The position numbers were made by a program, and so were the translations under genes. Below are positions 50,462 to 62,449 of a stretch of 64,000 nt of DNA, one piece after another. How positions within the stretch are numbered: the first letter of the stretch is position 1; every line of letters begins with the position of its first letter. This DNA is from Isoetes taiwanensis. Its lineage: Eukaryota; Streptophyta; Lycopodiopsida; Isoetales; Isoetaceae. The notes under the pieces were generated by a model. The model ran no database searches. It was not told the DNA's origin and worked only from the letters and a program-made list of their open reading frames with translations. The stretch lies in NCBI GenBank assembly GCA_021234155.1, contig JAJEKV010000214.1, forward strand, positions 560,001 to 624,000. The letters are read 5' to 3'.

Positions 50462-50640
50462 CAATATATATATTTATATATGTAGATGTATATATATATA
50501 ATTAAATATATATATATCTCCATCAATTATATTTTGTGGATGACCGCAATTAAATCGTGAAAACCCATCAAATAAGCCACCTCAAATGACCCCTTTATTT
50601 GGGGCTTTTGATCAGGCCCTAGAATGTGCGAGATCAATGG
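49480..50640. repeat. Worn family A/TA-tract element
   Basis: Contains GGACCGTTAAATG and GGTTAAATCCTGGCC (about 49500-49545, core-like), scattered AGGAATCT units (about 50130-50170), then TAGTACAAAAATATAT and a long TA tract (about 50393-50517). After the tract come TTTATTTGGGGCTTTTGATC and related GCCCC-type text. It has the same border logic as the better copies but is more decayed. Confidence 0.6.
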
Positions 50641-50897
50641 CTTAGATTTAATGCCCATATTAAATGTAATAATTAATGCCAACCGAAAGTGGCAAGAACC
50701 TATAGTTCTGAAATCTCGAGAGAAAGTCTTGAGATGTTTGGGCAAAAAATATCTTTGAGATATCGATTTCTTCAAGCCTACGACCGCTCGCTTTGTTCGA
50801 TAACCCATTCATACTCGATCCGCTCCTCAGAGCCAAGTTAAGCTTGGGATCTTGTGTTTTTGTCAAAAATCCGTGCGTTTTTTCTTAGATCTTGGAG

Positions 50898-51010
50898 ATG
50901 GCGGAAGGGTGAAGGCCACGCCATTAGTATCGATCTTGGTACTACCTATTCTTGTGTCATGATCGTGTTGAGATCATCGCGAAATGACAAGGGTAATGTG
51001 TTAGGCGCAT
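50898..51010 (+). pseudogene. Hsp70 N-terminal fragment, broken
   Basis: An ATG at 50898-50900 begins MAEG, and after a one-base frame slip the sequence reads AISIDLGTTYSCV. That is the phosphate-1 loop at the start of the Hsp70 ATPase domain (usual form: IGIDLGTTYSCVGV). Next, in a shifted frame, HDRVEIIA and a D-K-G-N match the following Hsp70 stretch. Homology then fades, although Hsp70 proteins run to about 640 residues. At least two frameshifts and loss of the rest mark it as a pseudogene fragment of a cytosolic or ER chaperone gene. No promoter is recognised. Confidence 0.75.
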
Positions 51011-51069
51011 GCAATTTTACCGGCTCTTTGGTAAACCATTGTTTGCAAATGGGGTCGAGCTTATGAACT

Positions 51070-54000
51070 GGCCGATTGGAGAGATGGTGTGGACCTTGTG
51101 CATGTAAGCTTAAGTTTTCCTTTTTGTTTTCTTAATTTCTATTGGGATGCCTAGGATTTGCTAAATCCGATGCCTCCGGGCTGCAAAGTTGAGGGGTTAT
51201 AAGGGCTGTTATATTGATGAGGCTTCGACCAAGTTTGGATCACGGCATGATGGAGCTGCCATAGTCGACCAAACTTTGCAATAAATGGGCGAAATTGCGT
51301 GGATGGTGCTTCTTTGAGCGGTAGAAATCGAAATTATATCTCGGCATGCTTTTGGAAGCGGTATCGCTGAGATGGATTGTGGCTCAGGAGGATTTTCTCT
51401 AGCTTATAATCGTTAAATAATTTTAAGGTAAAAGCTTCAAGATGGCGGCATCTCCGAAGGTGACCAGCGACGGTTTTGCCGGTCAATCGCGCCAAACATA
51501 TGATTGGGTTTCAGTTTCTTAACATAGTGTGTGGAACAAGCTTTAAGGGACAAGATCTTGTCTTTGTTCAAATACCCATCGCGCATAGCTTCCAAACAAG
51601 ATTCGATTGCATATCCGGCTACTAAGAAGGTAATTTTTCCGAGAACAAAATTTGCAAAACTTGATGTAGTTATCTCTAGATTCTATCTATTGTTCTATAG
51701 TTTTCAAGCACTATCGTATGGTTTTTCCTAAGATCCTTTGGTATTCTTTGATGAGCAAAATAAGTAGAAAGATCTTTAATTAGAGTTAAAACTGTTGATT
51801 GTTAATGGGTTGGAATAAAGCATTTTTAGAACGAATTAATTTGGTATGGGCGGCGATCACATATGCTCTGTTTGCTATTATTGAGGCTACAACCATGGCA
51901 AAGTATCAAAATTTTGGAGATTCGTTTTTGCTGCATTTGTACTATGAATTTGGAAAAGATGTACCTAACATCTTTTATAGGCTACTCTGTAAGCTTTCTA
52001 ATGCATGCTTATGTTTTAGAAATGGAGCTTCCTTGTTGAAGCTAGGCCCCCTGTTATTACTACGTTGTAAAATTAGAGCAACAAATGCATTTTGTCATAT
52101 TAGACATTTAGATTAGGAATTTGAAAATTGTGTGCCTAGTGTTACTTTCGGTCTTTTCTTAAGCTTTCAAATGAATGCTCTGTTGGCAAAAGCGGATCTT
52201 GCATTTGCAAGGTATGGCAATCCTACCATAGGCATTGTGCGGTTTGGGGGATGGAGGCAATTTGTTGTTGATATTATGAAGAGGTAGTTAACCTATTTAC
52301 ATGCTTTTAGTTTGTAAAGTTTGAATGTTAATGGAGTGAAGGCATTTGGAATTAAATTCATCCATGTTTATATGGTTGCCTGGCGTTAGAACCGGCAAGA
52401 GGTTTTATGTATGAAAGCCTATATGGATCTAATTCTCCTCCCCGGCTTGCTATGCCGGGTCATGTTCTAGATTACATTTGGGCCTCTTCTTTTGCTATAT
52501 CGAGAACATGCTAGATGGCTTGCGCATCATTTAGCGGTTGGTATTCTACGTTATAAGTGGCTCGTTCTAGTTTTGTTTCTCCAAGGTTGCCCTTGCGGAT
52601 GCCATGATTTGTGAGTACCCATTTGTGAGTTTTACCGGATCGAGTTTGAAGTGGTCCTTGAACTTGGTCGAAGGCCAATGCACCTTCAGCTTGATTAATG
52701 TCTTTTATGAAGAACAATCTTCACAAGTCTTCACAAGACATTGTGCCAAATAAAAGGCGTTAATTTATGTCATGCCGGTTCGGTTAGTAAGTTAATGATC
52801 TAGCATGATATTTACTTTTGCTCAAGGATTACTTTAAGCTTGTTGTTCGGTCTTGCGGTTGGTAAGGCTCATTGCCCATGTCTCTGTGGAAGGCTCTCCA
52901 TCGGTGTTTCCGCGTAATTTGCAACCTTCCTATAGGATAATATGATGAATGAATGTTCTTTTATAGGATGTTTAGAACTTGGAGGCCAAGAAACACCGAA
53001 AATGGCGTTTTTAAACGCCACCTCTTTCATAGATTTTTGGCCTCGTTTTTGTTATTATTAATTGTTTCTTTGATAACTTTCTTGCGGTCCTTTTTTCTTC
53101 TCGAGCAGGTGGAATTTTCGCCGAAAGTTGCTTGATGAAACCAAATTCGATGCTGTTTCTAACCGCTCTTAAAAGGATTGAGCCAATAAATTTCACGCGT
53201 TATAGCAACAGGATCGGGTCCACTTTTACGCTTATAATGTTGTCGAGCTTATATACAAATATGAAACTTGGAGTAAGAAGGCGTTAGAAAAGCGGCTAGC
53301 TAGTGTCATTTGTTCTTTATGTTTTCGACTATGGATTTAGTGACCGTCTTTCTCAAGTAAGTACTCCCTTTCATGTCATTTGAACTTATTACATACAACA
53401 ATGGCTTATGTATAGCTTTATTGCCTTTGAGAAGCATAAATATTCATGATCTTTGTCATTGAAACATCAGGGAACTTCTTTGGACCAAATTGTACGCTTT
53501 ATTATTATTTTAATCCGGGCCGCCCACGAAACATAAGTTATCCACATCATTGCATTTATGAACCGCATGTCATAGTATTACGTTGAGGATTTGAAAATGG
53601 AGTTTCTTACTTTATACCTTCAAAGGCGGCAAGAGGATTGACAAAAGCAAATGAGGGAGTTGAGATGATCAATTTGAATTCGGTGGACACCACGGGGAAT
53701 TAGTCGAACAATAGGAAAGAATGGTGTTGTAGTTGTGTCGCACCACCAAGTTCCCCTGGTAATGCAATAGTCGGACTACCAAGTTAGGATCTGTAAAAAC
53801 CAAGCGGGTAATATATATCGAGAACATCATGTTTTCGTTTTTATATTATTTTCTCCATACAAACACATTTTCCCATGTTTTTCCTAGTTTGCTATTAAAG
53901 TGCAAGTCATATGACACGCCTTATGCCCTCGTGTCATCTATGCTTCCTTCGCCATAATTTTTCTAACGTAAGGCATCTCATGCGGCCTGGACTCTTGGTT

Positions 54001-56640
54001 CTTCGGGTACATTTGGCGGCGGTATATCCGACATGCCCTTGTGACTTTTACAAGATCGGCTATCGATTTTACAAGATATGAATATCCTAAATTGTGATTT
54101 GTTTGAAAAGATGTAACCTCTTTGCAACCGGATTTTGCAGACCCGTTCTAATAGCGAGAGGTATGGTGGTGATGACGAACCGGTTGATACACTACTTCGG
54201 CCCGATTTCTTGAAGTTGGACTTTTCTTACGTCCTTCCCTCTTTAAGGGTTAAGGAATGTTTTGTTCTTACTTAGAAGATTTCTCCTCCTCAAGAATAGC
54301 AAATCAGCAAGATCTGGCAAGATAGGTAAATGCCCTTTTCATCTGGATGTTACTATTTTAAAGGCTTACGTTCTTATTATTTTGCGCTTTGCAATGCGAT
54401 GGAATGCGATGTGCCATCTTGAAGTGGCTCTTAGCATCAAGGCAACATGTCTTATTATATTCGAGAATTGATTCATTTTACCAAAGAGAGGTTAGATACT
54501 CTATCCACGAAACCTCACTTACGTTTTAATTATTATAGGAGAATTTGTGCTCAACGGCCTATTTCTTACACAACGATAGCAACTTGCTCTTGTGGATAAC
54601 TTGTGCATCATTGCGGGGATGCCTTTGCAATTCATTGATAAGTCATTTTGATTGGATCTACTATTCGTGGATGTTGTCTCGTGTATTACGATGCAAAGTT
54701 TTTATTTTTGTAGTATTTGATCTTCAACTCACACAGAATTTGTCTACAAAACCTTTGAGGTTGTTGAGACACAAAGATGATTCGAAATATTTAATGCTAG
54801 TTTGGATGGTTTTTTGAGATTTGGCGTGGCAATCTTTAACTTTGCATCCGTTGTAGCCGACGTTGATCTTGTGGTAAGTACACATGTTTTGTTTAAACTA
54901 GTATATAAAGACTATGAAAAGTTTGGTTTGGGCTATTATTCTCACATTTCCATTTGGTGTGGCCTTCAAATGTTGGCAAGGGAGCACATCCGGGTAAGGT
55001 AACTCCCATGCTTAAAAGATCCAAGATCAAGATCCGGTGGTAAATGGGTTTCCGCTCATCACCGAGGGCTTCATAGAAACCTTACGTGGCATAGATTGCG
55101 GGATGCAAATTTTATGTGTACAAAACTCGGGGTCTAAGCAGGCGGTGGCATAATTGAAGGGGAGCAAACGAGTTCCGGCTATGAAAGGTGCTTATTTATT
55201 TTGAGGCAACTTTTTTAGGTTCTTTTTGCTTTCGAGGAGAAAGTCAAGCACAAGATATATCGACATGGGTCAAATGCAATCCGCTTGCTTTTGTACTTTG
55301 CACATTTTCGCTTTTTTGTATCATGGCTTCTATCTTGATTTTCAACATTGTGAACCGGATTCATGTATGTCTTCCCATGTGTTTTATGGCTTAATCAATC
55401 TATTGTTCAATGCTTGTTTTGACATTTACGGTTTGTCTTTTCTCCTCTTTAGGGACACAGAGTCTATAGGGCCATTCAACTTTCTATATGATTTTCTCTC
55501 GAGATTTCTTAAAATTTACAATAATGTTAGCAAATCAATATTTTGAAGGCTTATTGGTAAGTTGAGTTATGTTTTAGTAAATATCCGCATGGAAGGCAAC
55601 TTCACTTGGGTTGGTGGTTCCGTGATGTAGGCTTAGGTCCTTGATGCAAATGTGGAGATAGAATTGAGTTGTTGCATTTTGTTTTGGGGTTAGAATTTGC
55701 TCTAGATTTAGCAACATATATTGGAAAGAATTAAGTTAGCTCACTAATCTCATTGTGGGTGCACATGTGCCTAAAGTGGATCTTCATGCATGCATAGTAT
55801 TAATTTTGCTATTGCAAGCATTTGAAATGAGAAATGTGTCATCATCGATATTGAGGTTGGTATATTTTACCGCACACCCCGCACACCGTGTAGTTTCTTG
55901 CAAGATGCCTAGCTATGTTACATTTTCGTGCACGTTACGCTCAGTAAATTGATTGCGCATCAAGATTTTGGGCGACAAATATTCTAGGTTTCATCTTCTA
56001 CTCTTGTGAAAGCATGTTATTGGCTGCGGAAAGCATGTTATCGATTGGTTGAAAGATACAAATTAATGGCAAAATTGTTTGTGATGAATGGTGCATAAAT
56101 TGTGAATAGATGTGAAGGCGTAGTTGTATTTTTGCATTGTGTCATGGCAATTTGAGCATTGAAATTTGCTGTTAAATTTGATGTTAAGGTAAAAATGGCT
56201 GTATTTTGGCATTTTGTGTTGTGTTGGTATTGTTACCGCATTCTCTAACAGGCCATTCTTTTTGCAGATTCTAGATGCAGTTCTAAAGTGGGTTATTTGA
56301 ATCACTGCAAAAGGGAGCATATCTTGCACAAGAGCTTACTTTTTATTTTCCAAGTCCCTTGACCGACTGCTTGATCATCTAGGATCATTTCAAGTTTGTG
56401 ATTTTAAGGAAGATGCAAAACACACATCAGAGAGAACTTCAATCACAACTAGGTATGGCTTCTTTTTCGTCCGATCATATTTCATTGGTTTAGCATTAGA
56501 AAATAGCAATCATATCTTTTTCTTGCATGAGTTGCACAATGTGCCTTTTAATTGTAATTGTCATATGAAACAAATATTTATCCAACTTCATCTATTAAAA
56601 CATGGGGAAATATCATAATTTCTTAGAATAGAATAGAATA
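51070..56640. other. Unassigned DNA, scattered frames only
   Basis: No recognised gene. Frames with some coding look are 51799-52116 (plus, hydrophobic), 52511-52717 (minus, reading QGPLQTRSGKTHKWVLTN) and 55226-55546 (plus). None has a family match, splice support or a second exon, so they are left uncalled. A GAATAGAATAGAATAG run lies at about 56626-56646. Confidence 0.35.
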
Positions 56641-56654
56641 GAATAGTTTCTAAA

Positions 56655-56840
56655 GATCTCCCATATGTTAAGTTCCACTCCACCATTGCATTGAAGTTGA
56701 TTCCCTTCTTTATAGAGATTTGGGTGGCGCCCTCGTGGCCGTCCAGATCTGAGATCGATGGTCCGGATGGTGTCACCTCAATCCAGGCCAAGCACCCCCC
56801 TTCTTTATAGAGATTGATCTTGGCCATCGGTGTATGAAAT
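56655..56840. repeat. Short element related to TA-tract families
   Basis: Contains CGTCCAGATCTGAGATCGAT, GGTCCGGATGG and CAAGCACCCCCC, phrases shared with the family A hairpin (16.2 kb) and the fold-back element at 44.05 kb. A TTCTTTATAGAGATTTG/TTCTTTATAGAGATTGA pair occurs on either side (about 56707 and 56801). Confidence 0.6.
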
Positions 56841-57292
56841 GACGGTCTACAATAAAAGCCCAAATCAGCAGCCATCGCCGCTTTATTTCTTCCATCTTGT
56901 GCTTACGTCTCAATTTGTCTTGCATAAATTATGGCATATATTATGGCATGGAGAGTATGTTTTGCTTTGCATTTTTGTGTACATGCCATCCATGGCATTG
57001 CTTTTGCTTCTTTGTCCATAAAATAAGTGGCGGGTTTGCGATTTTGTCACCAAGTTGCGAGGAGAATCTTGCAATTATCAATTCATCTCTACTCTTAAAT
57101 AAATTGCATTTTCGTTGCCCGTGTTTGAAAGTAGGCATATGCCTTTAAATGCTATATAATGGCAAGTTATGAATCCAAAGAAATGAAATTTTTAGACTAG
57201 CTTAGTTTAGGCCTTGATTTATTTAAGCTTGAATTTTGTTCCCGTGATGTTTATGGACTATAGTTCATAGACCCACTGATAGTACAAAGACT

Positions 57293-57389
<97 letters not shown>

Positions 57390-58630
57390 CAATTATATAA
57401 GCACCCCCATGTTCAAATTGCTTTTGAGGGTGCGGCCAGGTGTGAGCCGTCCAGATCTAAAATCGACGGTCCATGCGATGACACCTCAAAGTATTGGAAC
57501 ATGATGAGGTGGCAGCAATATTTGGTGTAGCAGATCTTAACCGTTAGATCAAAAGGTGAGCATAAATCCTAGCCATTAACTTTCTAATATTAAATTTTTT
57601 TTTTTAAAGGGGGTGAGGTGGCACCCTCATTAATAAAAAAAAGTAGTGAGGTGTCAAGGCATTTATGAGTGGACATTCTAGGAAGCTTCCCTTTGCTTAA
57701 TCGCCTTCAAAGGCACATAGCTTGCAGTAGAGGGGTCGGATGAAGGTGGAGCCCACGCCTTTGGATTGCTCTCGTCGAGAGCTTTCCAATGAGTGGTGCT
57801 TTGGCACTATTTTATCGCAGTTGGAGCCAACATGATTGAACACTAAGAATCTTCTGGGAATCTTTGAGTTTCAATCCAAAGGAATATCATGAGAATCTTA
57901 GAGAATCTATGGGAATCTCAAGAGAGCATCTTTGAGAATGTAAGGGAATGTAAGGGAATCTTGATAAAATCTTTAAGATCCTAGAGGAAACTTGAAGGAA
58001 TCTTGGGATCAAGGGGAATCTTTATAGAATCTATAGGAACTAGAGGATCTCAAGAGAATCTACAGGAATCTCAAGCGATTCTTTGAAAATCTAGGGAATA
58101 TTCCTAAAATCTTTGAGAATTTAAAGTAATCTTGATGGAATCTTGGAGAATCTAGGGAATCTTGGGGTATTCTTTTTAGAATCCAAGGGAATATAAAGGA
58201 ATCTTCAGAAAATCTTTAAGAATCTATGAGAATCTAGGAGAATCTTAATAAAATCTAAGGGAATCTATGTAGAATCTTAAGAATCTAGGGAATCTTTGTA
58301 GAACTTTAAGAATTTTAGAGAATCTTTGAGAATCTAGGAGAAACTAAGAGAATCTTAAGAGAATCTTACGAGAATCTTAAGAGAATCTTAAGAGAATCTT
58401 TGAGAATCTAAGAGAATCTTTCTGAAAATTTTGAGAATCTAGGGGAATCTTGATGGAATCTAAGAGATTCTAAGAGAATCTTCATAGAATCTTGGGAAAT
58501 CTAGGGGAATATTCATAGAGTCTTGGAGAACCTAGAGGAATCATGCTTTGTTGTGTATTTTGTTGGGTCTGCCTAATATCATTCATGGTACAACCACTCA
58601 TAATGCAACTACTCATAGTACAAAAACTTG

Positions 58631-58640
<10 letters not shown>
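57293..58640 (+). repeat. Repeat family A, third copy (forward)
   Basis: Left border TAGTACAAAGACTTG, TA tract (57293-57389), then ACAATTATATAAGCACCCCC, a worn hairpin (57401-57500), core (57500-57860) and a long GAATCT array (about 57845-58530). The right border is TAGTACAAAAACTTG at the next TA tract (58631). Order and orientation match 16.11-17.33 kb. The array is longer here, with a run of nearly regular AAGAGAATCTT units at about 58340-58400. Confidence 0.85.
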
Positions 58641-58705
<65 letters not shown>

Positions 58706-58706
<1 letters not shown>

Positions 58707-60030
58707 TAGAAAAGGGCCCGGCGGCGGTAGCCTCCTTTTACACTATTCTCGGCTTCGGCCCCTCAAACCTCGCCTCAGTTTGGGCCCACCCATGTGCTCT
58801 TTTTCTCTTGCACCATTCTCGGCTCGGCCCCTCCCAGGAACCCCTCGTCAAACCTCCTCTCTCTCTATTTGTCCCATCTCTCTCTCTCTCTTTCCTCTCG
58901 CTTCCTTCTCTCCTTTCTCTCTTCTCTGTCCTCTCTCTCTCATCTCTCTTCTTTCCCCTCTCTCTCTTTCCTCTCCCCTCTTTGTCTTCTCTTTCCTCTC
59001 TCTTCTTTCCCCTCTCTCTCTTCTCTCTCCTCTTTCTCTCCTCTCTCCTATCTCTCCCCTCTCTCTCCCCTCTCTCCTGTCTCTTCTCTTCTCTTTGTCT
59101 TTACCCTCTCCCCTCTCTTCCTCCCTCTTTATTTCTACCCTCTCTCTCTATCTTTCTCTCTTTTCTATTCCTCTCTCTCTCTTCTCCCTCCTCTCTTTTC
59201 CCTCTCTCCTTTCTCTCTTTCTCTCTCCTCTCTCCTCTCTCCCCTCTCTCTTCTCTTTGTCTCTCTCTCTCTTCTCTCTCTCCCCTCTCCCTCTATCTCT
59301 CTCCCCTTTCCCTCATCTCTCTTCTCTCTCCTTTCTCTTCTTCCTCTCTCCTCTCTCCCCCCCTCTCTCTCTCTTCTTTCTCTTTCTCTCTCCCCCCTTT
59401 CTCTCTTGTATCTCTCCCCTTTTTTCCTTCTCTCTCTCTTATCTCTCTCCTCTCTCTATTTCTCCCCTCTCTCTCTATCTTTCTCTCTCTTTTCTATTCC
59501 CCTCTCTCTCTCTTCTCCCTCTTCTCTCTTCTCTCTTCTCTCTTCTCTCTCTCTCTCTCTTTTCCCTCTCTCCTTTCTCTCTTCTGTCTCCTCTTTCTTC
59601 TTCCATTCTCTCTCTTTCAGTTCTCAACCACCCATGAGGAGCATACTCACACATACAACCATGAGGGCTTATACTATATCTACACCTATGAGGACTTTTA
59701 CCATGTTTATTAGTTGGTCACGCCTATTACCTCTATATGTCCCGTCTCCTCTTTGTCCTCTCTCCTATCTCTTCTCTGAAACATTCCAGAACATTCTATT
59801 TTGAGTTTTTGCAAAGTTTTAGCAAACTTTTCTGTTTAGAGTATCTGAAACATTCCAGGACATTCTATTTGAGTTTTTACATTTCTACACCTACTACCAT
59901 GCAAGTCTATATACACACATGCCCTACTACCACTTCTAAAGTACTTTCACAGTCTTATTCACACATACTGCTCAACCCTCTATTCCATTACCAACAAAGT
60001 ATCATTCATGAGTAACATACTCACACATGC
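58706..60030. repeat. Family B element, copy 1 (polypyrimidine-rich)
   Basis: Begins right after a TA tract with CTAGAAAAGGGCCCGGCG, then TTTGGGCCCACCCATGTGC (58779-58797), a CT-rich tract (about 58855-59620), and text from TCTATTCCATTACCAAC through CATGAGTAACATACTCACAC. Copy 2 at 62682-63770 has the same order. The large open frames in all three forward phases (up to 364 codons) arise because CT repeats lack stop codons. Confidence 0.75.
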
Positions 60031-60169
60031 CCATGAGGCCACATTTACTACATCTACTACCAATTCTAAAGTATGTCAATTCTAAAGTATCACCCATGTG
60101 AAGCTTACACACACCCATCATACCCATCACACTTACTACCAATTCCAAAGTATCACCTCCATGGAATAA

Positions 60170-60310
60170 TTTAAGGGCTAAACTTAGCTATTTGGCGATT
60201 TTTTAGCACATTTTCGAAAAAAATTGGCTAAAGTAAATGGAAAAAATTGGGAAAAAAATAATAATTTTAGCTTAACTTTTTTCGGGACTGCACCAACCCT
60301 GGAGATCTTT
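60170..60310. repeat. Dispersed repeat shared with 25.20-25.35 kb
   Basis: Shares GGCTAAAGTAAATGGAAAAA and adjacent AT-rich text with the segment inside the DIRS-like remnant. Further TTAGCTAAAC phrases recur out to about 60740, suggesting a worn tandem structure. Confidence 0.6.
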
Positions 60311-60774
60311 AGCCAAACACTAGAAAGTAAGAGAGTGAAATTTTGTATTGTTTAGCTAAACCATAGAAACTTTTAGAATGAATTTTGGGCTAGTTTAGCT
60401 AATATCATTCTAGTTTATAAGAAATATATGATTAGTAATTTAGTTTCTAGCATTATAAATTAATTTGAGTCATAGATTTTGCTAGTTAGCATTATTTTAA
60501 AATGTTTTCACAAAGAAAATGACGAAAATAAGTGTATACAATTGAAAAAAAGTATTGTAATTTGGCGTAATAATTCCCTTTGGCCACGCCATAGAAATTT
60601 TTGGGATGATGTTTAGGTTACTTTAGCTAAACGCTAGAAAGTATGAGAGGAAAAATATGTAGAGTTTAGCTAAACCACAGAAAGTTTTGAGATTAATATC
60701 GAGCAAGTTTAGCTAAAGTCATTTTGGCTAATAAGAAATATACGATTAGTAATTTATACCCTGATCACCTCCAG

Positions 60775-61500
60775 AATATTCTATTTTGAGCATTTGCAAG
60801 GTTTCAAAAAACTTTCTAATTTTAGACTGAGGTGCTTCTAGAGCATAGGTGGCTGCCCTATAGCATCTGGAACACTCTAGAATATTCTATTTTGAGTTTT
60901 TGCAAAGTTTTAGTAAACTTTCCTGTTTTTAGACTACCGTACTTTCTATTTTTAGATTGAGATGCTTACTCTAGAGCATCTGAAACATTCTAGGACATTG
61001 TATTTGAGTTTTTACAAAGTTTAAGCAAACTTTCTATTTTTAGACTGAAACTTTCTATTTTTAGACTGGGGTGCTTACCTTTGAGCATCTGCAACATTCC
61101 AGAACATTCTATTTTGAGCATTTGCAAAGTTTCAAAAACTTTCTATTTTTGGATTGAGGTGTTTACCCATGAGCATCTGCAACATTCCAGAACATTCTAT
61201 TTTGAGCATTTGCAAAGTTTCAAAAAACTTTCTATTTTTGGATTGAGGTGTTTACCCATGAGCATCTGCAACATTCCATAACATTCTATTTTGAGCATTT
61301 GCAAAGTTTCAAAAAACTTTCTATTTTTAGACTGAAACTTTCTATTTTTAGACTAAGGTGCTTACCCATGAGCATCTGGAACATTCCAAAATATTCTATT
61401 TTGAGCATTTGGTGCTTACTCATGAGCATCTGGAACATTCTAGGACATTCCAAAAGATTCTAGAACATTCTAGAACATCTTAGAGTATCCTTGAATTAAT
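60775..61500. repeat. 88-bp tandem repeats with HSE-like motifs
   Basis: Units begin GAGCATCTGCAACATTCC; clear starts are 61083, 61171 and 61260 (periods 88 and 89), with degenerate units on both sides. Each unit contains TTCCAGAACATTC or a close variant, i.e. the TTCnnGAAnnTTC pattern bound by heat-shock factors. The end (61458-61475) holds four exact alternating units. A frame through the array (61081-61281) is only translated repeat. Confidence 0.9.
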
Positions 61501-61509
61501 TAGATCCCA

Positions 61510-61660
61510 GCCTTAACTCTCTTCTCTCTCTTCTCTTTCTCTTCTCTCTCTTCTCTCTCCTCTCTGCTCCCCTCTCTTTCTCCTCCCTTCTCTCTTTCTC
61601 TCTCCTCTCTCTTTGTCTTTCTCTCTCTCTTCTCTCTTTCCCCTCTCCCTCTGTCACTCT

Positions 61661-61709
<49 letters not shown>

Positions 61710-62220
61710 CCCCCCTTTTTTCCTTCTCTCTCTCCTATCTCTCTCTCTCTATTTCTCCCCTCTCTCTCTATCTTTCTCTCTCTTTTCTATTCCTCTCTCT
61801 CTCTCTTCTCCCCCCTTTCTCTTCTCTCCTCTCTCTCCCCTCTCTTCTCTCTCTCCTTTTTCTTTTCTCTCTCCTCTCTCTCTCCCATCTGTCTCCCCCT
61901 CTGTCTTTCCCTCTTCTCTCTCTAGCTTTATTTCTCTCTCTCTCTCCCCCCTCCTTTTTTCCTTCTCTCTCTCCTATCTCTCTCCTCTCTCTCTCTATTT
62001 CTCTCCTCTCTCTCTATCTTTCTCTCTTTTTTCTATTCCTCTTTCTCTCTCTTCTCCCCCCTTTCTCTTCTCTCTCCTCTCTGTCTCCTATCTCCTCTCT
62101 ATTCCCTCTCTCCTTTCTCTCTTCTCTCTCCTCTCTCTCTCCCATCTCTCTCCCCCTCCCTCTCTCCCATATTCTCTCTGTAGCTTTATTCTAGAACATT
62201 CTAGAAGGTTCTAGGATTGT
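61510..62220. repeat. CT-rich array ending in an HSE-like motif
   Basis: CT microsatellite and minisatellite sequence (about 61515-62185), followed at 62189-62211 by five exact 5-bp-spaced HSE units (TTC-GAA-TTC-GAA-TTC). The 193-codon frame here (61613-62194) is low-complexity serine/leucine and is not called. Confidence 0.85.
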
Positions 62221-62289
62221 GCATGTTTTAAACCTTGCATATATTCCACCTTTAACAATGTTCAAATCATCATGTTCTTTAAGGAACTA

Positions 62290-62370
62290 ATCCTTGCCCT
62301 AGTGGTTGAGATTCAGGGCTGGGGTGCCACAGCCCAGGGCTCGAATCCTTCCTAAACCAAAAAACTTTTA
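62290..62370 (+). repeat. tRNA-derived SINE-like unit 1
   Basis: An A-box-like TAGTGGTTGAG (62300-62310) and a B-box-like GGGCTCGAATCC (62337-62348) lie 37 bp apart, followed by AAACCAAAAAACTTTT. The spacing and motifs are those of an internal RNA polymerase III promoter. It does not fold as an obvious tRNA, so a SINE fragment is preferred. Confidence 0.6.
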
Positions 62371-62449
62371 ACATCAAGGCTCTTAATTAACCAAAGGAAT
62401 TTCCATTGCCCCAGCCTTAACTAAGCATGGACTTCCTATTATTTTAAGA

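Noticed and set aside
58340-58400. GAATCTT array as a heat-shock element cluster
   Set aside because: GAA and TTA/TT units are present, but the 5-bp alternation of GAA and TTC is not kept, unlike at 61.46 and 62.19 kb.
58543-59804. Three overlapping plus-strand open frames of 336-364 codons
   Set aside because: They translate a TA tract (Tyr-Ile repeats) and CT repeats (Ser/Leu/Pro repeats). All three phases are open because CT-rich DNA has no stop codons; there is no domain or sensible start.
61081-61463. Frames of 66 and 71 codons with repeated HLQHSRTFYFEHLQS-like text
   Set aside because: Direct translation of the 88-bp tandem repeat; the period is not a multiple of three and the frame is soon lost.
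61613-62194. 193-codon serine/leucine-rich frame
   Set aside because: Low-complexity CT array read through, as above.
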